Assembly (NCBI GenBank): GCA_019186965.1
Contig: JABARV010000002.1
Span: 192,737-256,736 of the forward strand
Direction: 5' to 3'
Length of the DNA stretch: 64,000 bases
From: Turneriella sp.
Lineage (GTDB): Bacteria; Spirochaetota; Leptospiria; Turneriellales; Turneriellaceae
Below are positions 23,178 through 32,230 of this stretch, one piece after another (the stretch's first letter is position 1; each line of letters opens with the position of its first letter). Position numbers and translations under genes: made by a program. Under the pieces are notes generated by a model that did no database searches, was not told where the DNA came from, and saw only the letters and a list, made by a program, of their open reading frames with translations.

Positions 23178-24974
23178 CTATGAAATTTTTTGCGACAATA
23201 ACGTACGTGCATGCGTAAGCGCAGTTTCGTTAATATCTTCCCCAGCAATCATCCTTGCGACTTCTTGTAGGCGTTGCTCTTTAGTGAGCCGTGTAATACG
23301 TGTCCCGTCTTCTTTGTGTTTAGATACCTTAAAGTGGCGCACTTCGTTGGGGGAAAGCCCCGCAATTTGGTGTAGGTGCGTAATTACAATTACCTGCGAC
23401 GCCAAAGAAAGCGCAGCCAGTTTTTTACCCACCGCTTCGGCGATACGCCCACCCACGCCTGCATCAACCTCATCAAAAACCATCGTGTACACAGGGTCTG
23501 TTTCGATAATTACTTTTTTGAGCGCGAGCATAATGCGGCTCATTTCGCCGCCAGAAGCAATTTTGCGCAAAGGACGCAGAGTATCTCGCATGGAGGATGC
23601 CATAAGAAACTCGACAATATCAAGCCCTGCCGGTGCGATAATATATTTACGTTCAGAGGCGTCGCTTTCGGTTTTTGCGCGGGCGGTATCGGTAACAGTG
23701 CCGTCTTCGCCGTATTCCCAGCGTATTGAAATTTTAATTTGCGTCTCTTCCATGCCGAGCGCTTTCAATTCTTGTTCCACTTTTTGCTCAAGCTCTAGAG
23801 AAGCGAGTCTTCTTTTTTCGGAAAGGTACAACGCCTTGTCTTTCATTTGCGCGTTTAAAGTTTCGATTTCTTGTTTAAGCCGCGCCTCTTCTCCAGAAGA
23901 AAGCTCGATACCGGTAAGTTCGTTTTTGGCTTTTTCGAAATATGCTTTTACACGCTCTAACAGAGCGGAGTAATTGCTTTCTACAGATACATTGGGCGCT
24001 ATATTTTTACCGCCGTATTTACGCGCAAGGCTTTGCAATAAACCAATGCGTTCGCGTAGGTTTTCTAACTCTTCACCGTCAAGTGAATACGATTCTGCTT
24101 TGTTGCGCACTGCACGCGCAATTTCTTCTAACGCGTAATAACTTTCACGAAACTGGCTTAACACTTCGGCGAGAGAATTGTCGTACTGCGAATCGGTTTC
24201 TAAAAGGCGCTCGATGGTCCCTCCACGCGAGACAAAGCCGCCTTCTCCGCCTAAAATGTCGTGGATGGAGTTGAGGTCGGTCACCAAAGTTTCTGCGTTC
24301 GCTAAACTTTTTTCTCGTTGGATGAGTTCGTCAATCTCACGTACGTCGTCGATTTTCGCGCTTTCCAGTTCGTGTACTTCGTGGCGCAAAATATCTAACC
24401 TACGCGCTTTATCTTCTTCGGAAAGAGTAACGCTCGAAAGCTTTTGCCTTGCTTCTTCGCGTGCTTTGTGGAGAGTACGCATTTCGGCAACAAAATTTCC
24501 CAGGTGTGCATAGCGATCCAAAATTGCACGGTGCTGCTCAACGCTCAATATATTCTGGTGTTCGTTTTGCCCGTGGATATCGACGAGAAATTTACCAATT
24601 TCGCGCAAAATGGAAGAAGGAACTTGCCGTGCATTTACAAAACTACGCCCTTTACCTTCGGCGCTAATTTCGCGGCGGAGTAGTAGTGCGCCCTCGTCGT
24701 CTTCTAAACCCTGTTCAGATAAAAGTTGGCGCAAAGCTTTAGTACCCGCACGCGAATCGGGAGGCATTGCAAACGATGCTTCGACAATTGCGCGTTTAGC
24801 TCCCGTGCGGATCATATCTGTAGTGGCTTTATAGCCAAGCACCAACGAAAGAGCCCCCAAGATGACAGATTTACCCGCGCCTGTTTCGCCCGTAATAAGA
24901 TTTAGTCCCTGTCCAAATTGGATATTTAATTCGCGGATGAGTGCGAAATCTTTTACTGTGAGAGATTCGAGCAT
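23178..24974 (-). CDS. recN: DNA repair protein RecN
   Basis: A 598-residue SMC-like ATPase for double-strand-break repair. Walker A is ITGETGAGKSVILGALSLVLG (motif GETGAGKS, ~28-35); the two long central coiled coils run ~155-390 with a hinge-like break; the signature is RKIASGGEMSRIMLALK (~478-494) and Walker B is YTMVFDEVDAGVGGRIAEAV (~505-524). It is slightly longer than E. coli RecN (553). No LexA box was recognised upstream. It is followed directly by the barrel-like gene at 22004. Confidence 0.96.
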   Translation of the reverse strand: MLESLTVKDFALIRELNIQFGQGLNLITGETGAGKSVILGALSLVLGYKATTDMIRTGAKRAIVEASFAMPPDSRAGTKALRQLLSEQGLEDDEGALLLRREISAEGKGRSFVNARQVPSSILREIGKFLVDIHGQNEHQNILSVEQHRAILDRYAHLGNFVAEMRTLHKAREEARQKLSSVTLSEEDKARRLDILRHEVHELESAKIDDVREIDELIQREKSLANAETLVTDLNSIHDILGGEGGFVSRGGTIERLLETDSQYDNSLAEVLSQFRESYYALEEIARAVRNKAESYSLDGEELENLRERIGLLQSLARKYGGKNIAPNVSVESNYSALLERVKAYFEKAKNELTGIELSSGEEARLKQEIETLNAQMKDKALYLSEKRRLASLELEQKVEQELKALGMEETQIKISIRWEYGEDGTVTDTARAKTESDASERKYIIAPAGLDIVEFLMASSMRDTLRPLRKIASGGEMSRIMLALKKVIIETDPVYTMVFDEVDAGVGGRIAEAVGKKLAALSLASQVIVITHLHQIAGLSPNEVRHFKVSKHKEDGTRITRLTKEQRLQEVARMIAGEDINETALTHARTLLSQKIS

Positions 24975-25062
24975 GTGCTTTTACGTGTAGCATTTGTGTA
25001 GTAAGACGCCACGCAAAGAGTTTTTCCGCGTTGCACGGTGTTTCTAAGTATAAGAGCGGCGT

Positions 25063-25650
25063 GTGCAGTTTATCGATACTGACACGAAAAGACCGGAGAG
25101 CGGTTTAATCCAAAAAGCCGCTAATTTTTTACGGGATAACTACCCCATTGTTTTTCCCACCGATACCACGTGGGGAATTTTAATGCGCATGGACGCTATT
25201 AACGCAGAAAAGCTCCATAAACTACGCCGCGAGAATTTATCGAAGCCTTTCCTCGCTGTTATTCCCGAAGGTTTCGACTGGAAATCTCTTGTCGACACTA
25301 ATAAGCTACCCAAGGAAAATTTTGGGAAAGTAAACAATTTTTGGCCAGGGACAAACACCCTCCTTTTTCCCAAGGCTTTACACCTTAGGTACCCACAAGG
25401 GAGCTCCATTGCGCTTCGTATGCCTGCGTACATAGACAACCCGGCGTTTAACCTCCTCCTAAAAATGTGCAACTTTCCCCTTCTCGCGCCTTCTTTTAAT
25501 AGGCCTGGCGAAAGTGTAATTTTAACTAAAGAAGAAGCTATAGAAAAGTTTGCGGAATTGCCCTACGCCTTTTGGGACAAGGCATACCGCCCCCTGAAAC
25601 CATCCGCCTTATGGGACCTAACAGGCATACCCATAGTGCAATTGCGTTAA
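25063..25650 (+). CDS. Sua5/YciO/YrdC (TsaC-like) protein
   Basis: A 195-residue YrdC-fold protein. It has the nucleotide and threonine-binding features PIVFPTDTTWGIL (~30-42), LRRENLSKPFLAVI (KPF, ~60-70), FWPGTNTLLF (~97-106) and SSIALRMPAY. TsaC/Sua5 makes threonylcarbamoyl-AMP for tRNA t6A37; YciO relatives are less defined, so the name is kept at family level. The start is GTG 25063. It is followed by plsX after 40 bp and diverges from recN. Confidence 0.88.
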   Translation: MQFIDTDTKRPESGLIQKAANFLRDNYPIVFPTDTTWGILMRMDAINAEKLHKLRRENLSKPFLAVIPEGFDWKSLVDTNKLPKENFGKVNNFWPGTNTLLFPKALHLRYPQGSSIALRMPAYIDNPAFNLLLKMCNFPLLAPSFNRPGESVILTKEEAIEKFAELPYAFWDKAYRPLKPSALWDLTGIPIVQLR

Positions 25651-25690
25651 GAGCTTGGCAACGTGACTAACTACGTGGGTTGCGCAATGT

Positions 25691-26692
25691 ATGTGGATGG
25701 CAGTCGATGCCATGAGTGGAGACTACGGTATAGCGCCTGTTGTACAGGGCGCTGTGGCTTCTGTACGCGAATTTGCCGCACACGTAATTTTGGTGGGCGA
25801 TACAAAGGCATTGGAAAACGAACTTATAAGGCAAAACTATAAAGGTGAAAATATCCGTATAGAACACGCCACGGATGTAATCACCATGCACGAAGCTCCC
25901 GCGATGGCTGTACGGCAAAAAAAGAACTCGTCGGTGTGCGTTGCTGCAAAGCTCGTTAAAGAAGGCAAGGCGATGGGTTTTTTTTCTCCGGGAAATACAG
26001 GTGCAACGATGGCGGCAGCGCTCCAACACATTGGCCGCATCGAAGGGGTTAAACGCCCTGCAATTGCAACACCCATTCCGCGCGAAGACGGCTTGGCGAC
26101 AGTCCTTTTGGATTCGGGGGCTAACGTCGACTGCAAAAGCGAATACCTGGTCCAATTTGCAATCATGGGCGAAATTTACTCGCGTGAAATTATGGGCGTC
26201 ATCAACCCTAAAATTGGCCTTATCTCAAATGGAGAAGAAGACACCAAAGGGAACGAATTAACGCAAAGCACGATCCACAAACTGCGCAAGTTACCCTACG
26301 ATTTTGTAGGGAACGTCGAAGGGCGTGATCTTTTTGGAACAGGAAAACCCGTACACGTCGTTGTATGCGACGGCTTTATAGGAAACATTATGCTCAAAAC
26401 GATGGAAGGGCTTGTAAAAACAATTTTTTCAAGCCTTAAAAAAAGTATTAACGCTTCTGCATTTGCGCAAGGGGGAGCGATTCTTATGAAGCCTGCATTT
26501 TTGGCGGTAAAAAATCGGATGGACTATGCTACCTACGGCGGAGCGCCACTTTTGGGTATTGATGGAGTTACCATCATTGGCCATGGTTCGTCAAGTTCCA
26601 AAGCAGTACAAAACGCCATTCGTGTAGGGCTCGAGTTTGGCCAAAGAAACGTGATTAACCGTATCGCCGAAAGTATAAAGAGGTTTAGTTGA
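25691..26692 (+). CDS. plsX: Phosphate acyltransferase PlsX
   Basis: A 333-residue enzyme that converts acyl-ACP to acyl-phosphate for PlsY in phospholipid synthesis. It has [20 protein letters not shown] (family DAMGGD, here DAMSGD), the [15 protein letters not shown] segment, [33 protein letters not shown] and the C-terminal [22 protein letters not shown]. The second ATG in frame (third codon) may be the true start. It overlaps panD by one base at TGATG. Confidence 0.95.
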   Translation: MWMAVDAMSGDYGIAPVVQGAVASVREFAAHVILVGDTKALENELIRQNYKGENIRIEHATDVITMHEAPAMAVRQKKNSSVCVAAKLVKEGKAMGFFSPGNTGATMAAALQHIGRIEGVKRPAIATPIPREDGLATVLLDSGANVDCKSEYLVQFAIMGEIYSREIMGVINPKIGLISNGEEDTKGNELTQSTIHKLRKLPYDFVGNVEGRDLFGTGKPVHVVVCDGFIGNIMLKTMEGLVKTIFSSLKKSINASAFAQGGAILMKPAFLAVKNRMDYATYGGAPLLGIDGVTIIGHGSSSSKAVQNAIRVGLEFGQRNVINRIAESIKRFS

Positions 26693-27057
26693 TGGATGTA
26701 ACCGTTTTAAGAGCAAAATTACACCGTGCAGAAATTACCGACGCAAATTTGCACTACGAAGGAAGCCTTACTCTTGATGAAGATTTCTTGGAAGCATCAG
26801 GAATTTTGGAGCATGAAAAAGTGCAAATAGTAAACGTCAATAACGGTGCACGCCTTGAGACATACATCATTAAAGGACGCCGAGGTTCAAAAGAGGTGTG
26901 TTTAAATGGCGCCGCTGCACGGTTGGGACACAAGGGCGACAAAATAATTGTAATTGCGTATGCGCAAATGCCGCTTGAAGAAGCAAAAACTTTTCAACCC
27001 AAAATTGTGCTTTTAGAAGACGGCAATAAAATCCGTAAAGTAATGCCTGTAACCTAA
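26692..27057 (+). CDS. panD: Aspartate 1-decarboxylase
   Basis: A 121-residue pyruvoyl enzyme that makes beta-alanine for pantothenate and CoA. The self-cleavage site is the Gly-Ser of [19 protein letters not shown], near residue 24; [17 protein letters not shown] and [19 protein letters not shown] are conserved. ATG 26692 overlaps the plsX stop (TGATG) and has GAGG about 8 nt upstream, so it is better than TTG 26689. It links CoA supply to acyl transfer by PlsX in one operon. It ends 24 bp from the convergent LTA-synthase-like gene. Confidence 0.96.
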   Translation: MDVTVLRAKLHRAEITDANLHYEGSLTLDEDFLEASGILEHEKVQIVNVNNGARLETYIIKGRRGSKEVCLNGAAARLGHKGDKIIVIAYAQMPLEEAKTFQPKIVLLEDGNKIRKVMPVT

Positions 27058-27081
27058 AATTTATGGACTGCGTAAACGGGC

Positions 27082-29031
27082 TTATTTAAAATTTCCTATA
27101 TATAGCATCTTTGGGTTTTGGATCAAGTACTGGAATGTTTGTAAGTGCGCCTCGGCGTATGTTTTCATCGCGAGCGCCATCGCCGAATTTTTATTTAATA
27201 CATTCTGATTACCACGCTTATAGTCGTATAAATTCGCACGGCCATCTTTGTGGCCATAGTAAAGCCAGCGGGTGTTCGCAACGCCGTACTTATCGTCGCC
27301 ATTAAAGAAAATAAACTCGCGCTCTTCTTTGCGTAAGTCAATCCCCATGGTGTTGTTCGTGTAAGCGATGTTGAGAAATCCCATAATGGTGGGATAGATA
27401 TCGATTTGGCCGGCAATCTTCGTGATGGTTTGTGGCGCTATGCCTTCTTTATAAAAAATAAGCGGTGCTTGGGTATAGCCCAACGGCATATCAAACGTGT
27501 GGCCAATCGATGCGCCGTGGTCGGCGATGAAAACAAACAGCGTATTTTTATACCACGCTTCGCTTTGTGCAAGGGTGAAAAATTTTTGGAGTGACCAGTC
27601 GGAGTATTCAATCATTTGGTCGTCGATATTTTTTGCACGCGGCGTAAAATAATCGGGGAGGTAATACGGGCCGTGGTTGGAGGCAGTTAAGAACGCGGCG
27701 AAGAAAGGTTTTTTCTCGGCGGCGCGTGCGCGTAAAATCGGCATCGCAAACTCGAACATATAATCGTCGGGCACGCCAAGTGTCGTTTTAATTTTGTCGG
27801 AAGGATAGTCGGCTTTAGTGATGATGTGTTCAAAACCGTTCGCGCGCAAAAAGCCTTCGATGTTGTCGAACTGGCCGTCGTGCGTGGTGAAGTACGACGT
27901 GCTATACCCAGCCCGCTTCAACGTGTCGCCGATGCCGTTGTAACGAAAAATAGCGCTCTCTTTCATGGGGTGTTGGCGGTAAATCGCAGGGAATGAAAAG
28001 AGCGTACTAAAGACGCCGTTGAACGTGTGGATTCCCGATGTGAAAGTATTTTCAAAAAACAACCCACGTTTAGTCATGCTGTCTAAAAACGGCGTGTGGT
28101 TCTCCGTCTTGTTGTAATGCTGCAAACGGAACGCGCTCATGCCTTCCATGAGGATCACCACCACGTTCATCCGATTTTCTGCACCTATGGGTTTTACGGC
28201 TCGCGCCAGTGGGATGTCTTCACGCGGCGCATCGATGTGCAGATAGCGTTGCACGAGTCGTAGCGCTTTTTGATTATCCATCAATTGGATGGGTTTATTT
28301 TTTTCTTCGCGCGCGTCGAGTGCGCTGCGGATAAAAGTAAACGTGGGATTAAGTCCCAACTGGTTTAAGAATGCGTTGTTACTAAAATACGCCGTGCCCA
28401 CTCGAATGGGGCTTTTCTCGTCGACACGGCCTCGAATGCCGAGGAAAATAAGGCATACACAAACAATCGTGACAACTGTTTTGAGTCTATAATGTTTTTC
28501 CACTTGTGGTAACGATTGCGTACGGCGCATAATTTTTCGCAGCAGAAAAAAGTAGAACGCCATCGCTCCACAAAAAAGAATAAAGTAGATGGCATACCGC
28601 CACTCTTGGAAAATCATCGACACGACAAAAAGGGGTGTGTCCATCCATTCTAACGCGGTGGTGTTGAGGCGTGTAAAAAATTGATTAAAAAAGGGAATAT
28701 CCGCCGCGCCGCCCCACAGCGTAATAAATCCGCCGAGGAAAAGAAAAATAAACGCTACTTTCAAAAGTATGCGTTCCAACCGTGCGATAAAAATGCCGAC
28801 GCTCAAAAGTAAAAACGGCAATGCGAGCAAGTAGCCCGCGATTACCGTGTCAAAGCGCAACCCCATGAAGAACGCGTAGAGCGTATCGCCAAAAGGCAAG
28901 CCCGTAAGACGCGATGGCACGCTGAAAAATAAAAGTAAACGAAACGCGGTGAAAAAACACACAAACACCCAATACACACGGCTTACGACATACACCGAAC
29001 GGAGTTGGAAAATCGTGCGCAGCGTTTGCAT
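27082..29031 (-). CDS. LTA-synthase-like sulfatase-fold membrane enzyme
   Basis: A 649-residue protein with about five N-terminal membrane helices (~residues 10-190) and an extracytoplasmic alkaline-phosphatase/sulfatase-fold domain (~285-600). The catalytic region has NVVVILMEGMSAFRLQHY (metal Glu), the nucleophile Thr of TSGIHTFNGVFS, FTTHDGQFDNIEGF and LFVFIADHGASIG (metal Asp/His). In Gram-positives the family polymerises glycerol phosphate; in diderms it includes phosphoglycerol and phosphoethanolamine transferases such as OpgB and EptA, so here it more likely decorates lipid A, glucans or another envelope polymer (inference). It is 3 bp downstream of lysA. Confidence 0.87.
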   Translation of the reverse strand: MQTLRTIFQLRSVYVVSRVYWVFVCFFTAFRLLLFFSVPSRLTGLPFGDTLYAFFMGLRFDTVIAGYLLALPFLLLSVGIFIARLERILLKVAFIFLFLGGFITLWGGAADIPFFNQFFTRLNTTALEWMDTPLFVVSMIFQEWRYAIYFILFCGAMAFYFFLLRKIMRRTQSLPQVEKHYRLKTVVTIVCVCLIFLGIRGRVDEKSPIRVGTAYFSNNAFLNQLGLNPTFTFIRSALDAREEKNKPIQLMDNQKALRLVQRYLHIDAPREDIPLARAVKPIGAENRMNVVVILMEGMSAFRLQHYNKTENHTPFLDSMTKRGLFFENTFTSGIHTFNGVFSTLFSFPAIYRQHPMKESAIFRYNGIGDTLKRAGYSTSYFTTHDGQFDNIEGFLRANGFEHIITKADYPSDKIKTTLGVPDDYMFEFAMPILRARAAEKKPFFAAFLTASNHGPYYLPDYFTPRAKNIDDQMIEYSDWSLQKFFTLAQSEAWYKNTLFVFIADHGASIGHTFDMPLGYTQAPLIFYKEGIAPQTITKIAGQIDIYPTIMGFLNIAYTNNTMGIDLRKEEREFIFFNGDDKYGVANTRWLYYGHKDGRANLYDYKRGNQNVLNKNSAMALAMKTYAEAHLQTFQYLIQNPKMLYIGNFK

Positions 29032-29034
29032 GCG

Positions 29035-30321
29035 TTAATTTTTTGCAGCGAATTCGTTCGCCAACATTTCGTCGTACGTTTGTGGTGTGCGTAAGAATTT
29101 GAGTTCTCCGTTTGCCGCGAGTAATAGCTCGGGCAGCAAGACGCGCGAGTTAAAATTCGAACTCATCGACGCACCGTACGCGCCCGCATAACCGATGGCA
29201 AGCCAATCGTTTTCGGCGAGCGTGGCGAGCGTGCGCTTCGTTGCAAAAGTGTCGGTCGATTCGCACACCGGCCCCACAACGTCATAGACATGCTCTCCCT
29301 CACGGCGATTCACGGATAGAATAGGGTGGTACGCTTCGTAGAGCATCGGGCGGATTAAATCGTTCATCGCGGCGTCGATGATGGCAATCACTTTGCCGGT
29401 GCGCTCTTTGAGGTGGCGCACGCGCGTCATAAGAATGCCCGTCGGCGCGGCAATAAAGCGCCCCGGCTCAAAATGCACTTCGAGGTTAGCGTCTTTGAAG
29501 ATTGCACCAATCGATGCGCCTAAGTTTGAAAAATCAAAGTCGATGCCGTCGCCCTCAAGGCGTTCATACTTAACACCGAAACCACCACCGAGCGATACAT
29601 AATCGATTTTTTGAGAAAGTTCTTTTTGGATGATGGCATACTTGTCGTGCAAGTATTGCGCGGTTTTAATGTAGGGCGTCGCGTCGAAAAGCTGCGAACC
29701 GATGTGCGCTTGCAAACCCACGAGTTTTAGGTGTTTGCTTTTTTTGAGGATAGTTATCCCCATAAGAAAATCGGCTTCGCTCATGCCGAATTTATTTTCT
29801 TCTTTGCCGGTGGTGATGTGCTTGTGCGTATCGACCTCAACGTCGGGGTTTAACCGAAACGCAATGTGCGCCGTCGTCTTTTTTCCCTCTGCAATGCGCT
29901 CGATGTCTTTGAGCTCGGCGATACTTTCAACATGAAACGCACGGATTTTCTCGTTGATGCCGTACTCAATCTCCGCTTCGGTTTTACCCACACCCGCAAA
30001 AACAATCCGTTTGGGGTCAAACCCGGCTTTAAGCGCACGGTAGAGTTCGCCACCCGATACCACATCGGCGCCGAAATTCTTATTCGGTTGAATGCGCTTT
30101 AATATGCCGATGTTGGGCAGCGACTTCACCGAATAATAAAAATGAAAATGTGGCAATTCTTTTTCGAGGATTGCCAAGCGCTCGGTTAAAATTTTTTCGC
30201 TGTAAAGCCAAAAGGGGCCTGTGTAGTTAAATTGTTTTTTAAGTAAATCCTCGACTTGGGTGATAAGGGGATTTACCGGTACACCATGCCAAATGAGGCG
30301 CTCTTCTTTGTAATCAAACAT
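29035..30321 (-). CDS. lysA: Diaminopimelate decarboxylase
   Basis: A 428-residue PLP enzyme (fold type III) that converts meso-DAP to lysine. PLP Lys is in FYYSVKSLPNIGIL (~residue 65); glycine-rich VSLGGGFGVKY (~220-230) and EPGRF (~285) are phosphate and substrate elements; CESTDTFA (~365) matches the active-site Cys of the dimer partner. Length is normal. It shares the strand with the LTA-synthase-like gene downstream (3-bp gap) and is insulated from the DoxX gene upstream by a terminator at 30331. Confidence 0.95.
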   Translation of the reverse strand: MFDYKEERLIWHGVPVNPLITQVEDLLKKQFNYTGPFWLYSEKILTERLAILEKELPHFHFYYSVKSLPNIGILKRIQPNKNFGADVVSGGELYRALKAGFDPKRIVFAGVGKTEAEIEYGINEKIRAFHVESIAELKDIERIAEGKKTTAHIAFRLNPDVEVDTHKHITTGKEENKFGMSEADFLMGITILKKSKHLKLVGLQAHIGSQLFDATPYIKTAQYLHDKYAIIQKELSQKIDYVSLGGGFGVKYERLEGDGIDFDFSNLGASIGAIFKDANLEVHFEPGRFIAAPTGILMTRVRHLKERTGKVIAIIDAAMNDLIRPMLYEAYHPILSVNRREGEHVYDVVGPVCESTDTFATKRTLATLAENDWLAIGYAGAYGASMSSNFNSRVLLPELLLAANGELKFLRTPQTYDEMLANEFAAKN

Positions 30322-30330
30322 TTGTAGCCT

Positions 30331-30359
30331 AAAAAAAAAGTCGCTCCATGCGAGCGACT
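30331..30359 (-). terminator. Rho-independent terminator after the MarR-DoxX operon
   Basis: AGTCGCTC (30339-30346) and GAGCGACT (30352-30359) form an 8-bp stem around CATGC; on the minus strand the stem is followed by nine T (30339-30331). It separates the DoxX gene from lysA. Confidence 0.9.
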
Positions 30360-30408
30360 CTTATGTTTATCTTTGGGTGTGCCTTTTAGTAAAGACACAA
30401 TGGAACGG

Positions 30409-30792
30409 TTATTTTTTTAACAAAAGAGCAATCGCCCAAGCACCACCAGCTAAACCTGCGTCTTTTAACACCATCATGAGTGGTGCCATACGGCTCGCCG
30501 CGTTGGGTGCATTCACAAGAGCGGGCAAGTGGATAGTGAACACGTAGATGAGCAGCAACACACCGGTCAAGAACGCGGCGAGTGAACCCAAACCTTTGAA
30601 GTTGGTGATGATGCCAATTGCGCCCAAAAGCATCGCCACACCCGTGAAATAAACCCAAAACACACCGCCGGGTATGGGGACCATGCCAGCCATCATCGAC
30701 GCCTGTGTCAAGTGGTTCATCCCAAATGCAACCAACGGAATGCAGAAAAGGTATCTGCCGCTTTTACCGAAAGCCGAAATAATTGAATCCAT
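30409..30792 (-). CDS. DoxX-family membrane protein
   Basis: A 127-residue inner-membrane protein with four helices (~10-30, 45-66, 70-90, 108-125). The start GKSGRYLFCIPLVAFGMNHL and the GVFWVYFTGVAMLLGAIGII segment are typical of the DoxX/SURF4-like family, whose members include thiosulfate:quinone oxidoreductase subunits and redox-stress proteins. It lies 31 bp after the MarR gene with no promoter of its own visible, and the regulator has an operator in front of it, so a MarR-controlled stress operon is likely. Confidence 0.85.
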   Translation of the reverse strand: MDSIISAFGKSGRYLFCIPLVAFGMNHLTQASMMAGMVPIPGGVFWVYFTGVAMLLGAIGIITNFKGLGSLAAFLTGVLLLIYVFTIHLPALVNAPNAASRMAPLMMVLKDAGLAGGAWAIALLLKK

Positions 30793-30823
30793 TTGAATCT
30801 CCTTTAGTTTTCAATTTTTATTT

Positions 30824-31288
30824 TCATTCGTTTAATGAATGCTTAATGTGTGTACCCAGTTTACGCAACAGGTGGTTTAACTGTTCTTTTTCGTCGGTAG
30901 TCAGGCAGTTAAACGAGCCTTGTATGCTACGAAGAAATTTTGGGAAAATTTTTTCAAGCAACTTTTTGCCTCGTGCTGTGAGATGTATACGAAACGAGCG
31001 GCGATCGCCGGGTTCGGGCAAGCGCTCGATGTATTCGATTTTTTGTAGGGTGTCGAGAAGGCGGGTAATATTACCGGCCGTCGTCAAAAGCTTCGACGCC
31101 AATTCGCATTGCTTTAGCGGCCCTAAATAGTATAACGTTTCAAGGACGCCAAACTGTGCGGGGGTTAAATCAAGATTTTGGAAGTCACGCCGTATGCGGT
31201 TTTCCAGCGAATCGTGCGCACGCATGAACTTAATAAAAAGATCGAGCGTTTGCTTTTCAGCGGGAGTCCCTTTGTACTTAGTTGCCAT
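30824..31288 (-). CDS. MarR-family transcriptional regulator
   Basis: A 154-residue winged-helix repressor: dimerisation helices at both ends and the wHTH LTPAQFGVLETLYYLGPLKQ ... ELASKLLTTAGNITRLLDTL, wing PEPGDRRSFRIHLTARGKKL (D-R-R-S). ATG 31288 is chosen because a TTGCCG-17-TATATT promoter places transcription start only ~9 nt upstream; the longer frame would begin before the transcript does. It has no Cys in the early OhrR position, so a classical OhrR peroxide sensor is unlikely. It probably represses itself and DoxX through the palindrome at 31291. Confidence 0.87.
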   Translation of the reverse strand: MATKYKGTPAEKQTLDLFIKFMRAHDSLENRIRRDFQNLDLTPAQFGVLETLYYLGPLKQCELASKLLTTAGNITRLLDTLQKIEYIERLPEPGDRRSFRIHLTARGKKLLEKIFPKFLRSIQGSFNCLTTDEKEQLNHLLRKLGTHIKHSLNE

Positions 31289-31290
31289 TT

Positions 31291-31333
31291 GTTGATATAT
31301 CAACAATATATACATAAACAATATAGTCGGCAA
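31291..31333 (-). promoter_or_regulatory. MarR promoter with perfect 14-bp palindromic operator
   Basis: Minus strand: TTGCCG (31333-31328), 17-bp spacer, TATATT (31310-31305), then GTTGATATATCAAC (31304-31291), a perfect palindrome covering the predicted transcription start and ending 2 nt before the ATG at 31288. A bound dimer would block RNA polymerase, consistent with MarR autorepression. Confidence 0.8.
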
Positions 31334-31349
31334 GTATTTTTCGTGGCGT

Positions 31350-31613
31350 TTAGCCGAGAAATTTAAGAGCCTCATGCGCCAACTCGCGCAGAATAGAGGC
31401 CAAAGAGTTGGTGCGCGAAGCCGGCCGTTGGCTTGGAGGCGCGTCTCTTGGCGGCGACTGAAACCGCGCCTGGCCTGTGGGAATCATTGCGGCGATGCGT
31501 ACGCCGTCGAGGTAGATGTTGTTCACAGCGTAGGTGGTGTTGGGTACGGGGTTGTTTGTCGCCGCGTAAAACTGTTGGTAAGCAGCGAAAGCTTGGCGCT
31601 CAGTGGCAGTCAT
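31350..31613 (-). CDS. Small protein of unknown function
   Basis: An 87-residue frame: TATERQAFAAYQQFYAATNN at the start, a middle VNNIYLDGVRIAAMIP, and a Pro/Ser/Arg-rich stretch before LASILRELAHEALKF. A TTGCCA box after an A-run lies 30-35 nt upstream of the ATG (31643-31648 on the plus strand) and gives mild support for expression. Its 3' part is built from sequence also found at 32283 and 32512 (GCCGGCCGTTGGCT, CGCGCAGAATAGA), so the C-terminus may come from a repeat. It could be a degraded or spurious gene. Confidence 0.4.
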   Translation of the reverse strand: MTATERQAFAAYQQFYAATNNPVPNTTYAVNNIYLDGVRIAAMIPTGQARFQSPPRDAPPSQRPASRTNSLASILRELAHEALKFLG

Positions 31614-31655
31614 GATGCATCAGCTAAAGGAAGAAAGGCGGAGTGGCAAGTTTTT

Positions 31656-32069
31656 TCAGGACTCAAGCAGAACGCGAAACCCCTCTTGCGTGAAATGGTG
31701 ATTGGCGCTTAGAACCTCGCGAATGTTCTCTGCCTTTATGATTATCATGGAGCTGCAATCGGTCAGGCTAAAACCTTTATCCGCCCGCTTGCCATAGAGC
31801 TCTGATGCGGCTCGGAAAAGCGCTCCGGTAACCGGTAAAATTTCGGTGCGCGGATCGTTCTCCAGCGCTCGCACGGCTAAAAGCGCCATCTTGCGCCAGA
31901 ATTTTCCGCCCTCGCAGAAGTGGTTTAAAAACTCAGCTAAAACAAAATGCGTCGTAATAAAAAGACCATCGTCGAGTAGCTCTTCGATTTCTACAGCTTG
32001 ATCGTGATTCTTGTCGTTCTCGACGAGCAGTGCAATTAAAAATGATGTATCAATAAAATATTTTTTCAT
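31656..32069 (-). CDS. PIN-domain toxin (VapC-like)
   Basis: A 137-residue PIN-fold ribonuclease-type protein. Acidic active-site residues are Asp7 (KYFIDTSFL), Glu46 (VLAEFLNH) and Asp104 (FSLTDCSSM); at the fourth position the usual Asp of the T-x-D-x-x-F motif is replaced by Asn123 (LSANHHFTQEGF), which occurs in some active VapC proteins but may weaken metal binding. The start overlaps the stop of a 54-residue gene by 4 nt (ATGA), the classic toxin-antitoxin order. VapC toxins cut tRNA or rRNA to arrest growth; the target here is unknown. Confidence 0.9.
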   Translation of the reverse strand: MKKYFIDTSFLIALLVENDKNHDQAVEIEELLDDGLFITTHFVLAEFLNHFCEGGKFWRKMALLAVRALENDPRTEILPVTGALFRAASELYGKRADKGFSLTDCSSMIIIKAENIREVLSANHHFTQEGFRVLLES

Positions 32070-32230
32070 TTCTTGGGATGGCCGTAAAGATAGTGTTTGT
32101 AGTTAACGGAGCCATCCACAGGAAGTTTGGCAAGCTCTGACGCGGGCACTTTTTCAGCGAGTTTTCTCAGCTTTGTCAATACTGTGCCTTTCTTCTTCAG
32201 ATCAGTTCTGCGCGTCGAAACCTTAGCCAT
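32066..32230 (-). CDS. Small antitoxin-like protein partnered with the PIN toxin
   Basis: A 54-residue frame: MAKVSTRRTDLKKKGTVLTK, then a Leu/Lys amphipathic helix with AEKVPASELAKLP, and a C-terminal VNYKHYLYGHPKK tail. It is basic, as many antitoxins are in their DNA-binding part, but no ribbon-helix-helix or AbrB motif is obvious. Its stop overlaps the toxin start (ATGA), so translation is coupled. A second in-frame ATG lies 6 nt upstream at 32236. The call as antitoxin rests mainly on position and size. Confidence 0.7.
   Translation of the reverse strand: MAKVSTRRTDLKKKGTVLTKLRKLAEKVPASELAKLPVDGSVNYKHYLYGHPKK

Noticed and set aside
23971-24513. Plus-strand frames across recN
   Set aside because: They are antisense shadows of a gene with complete Walker and signature motifs.
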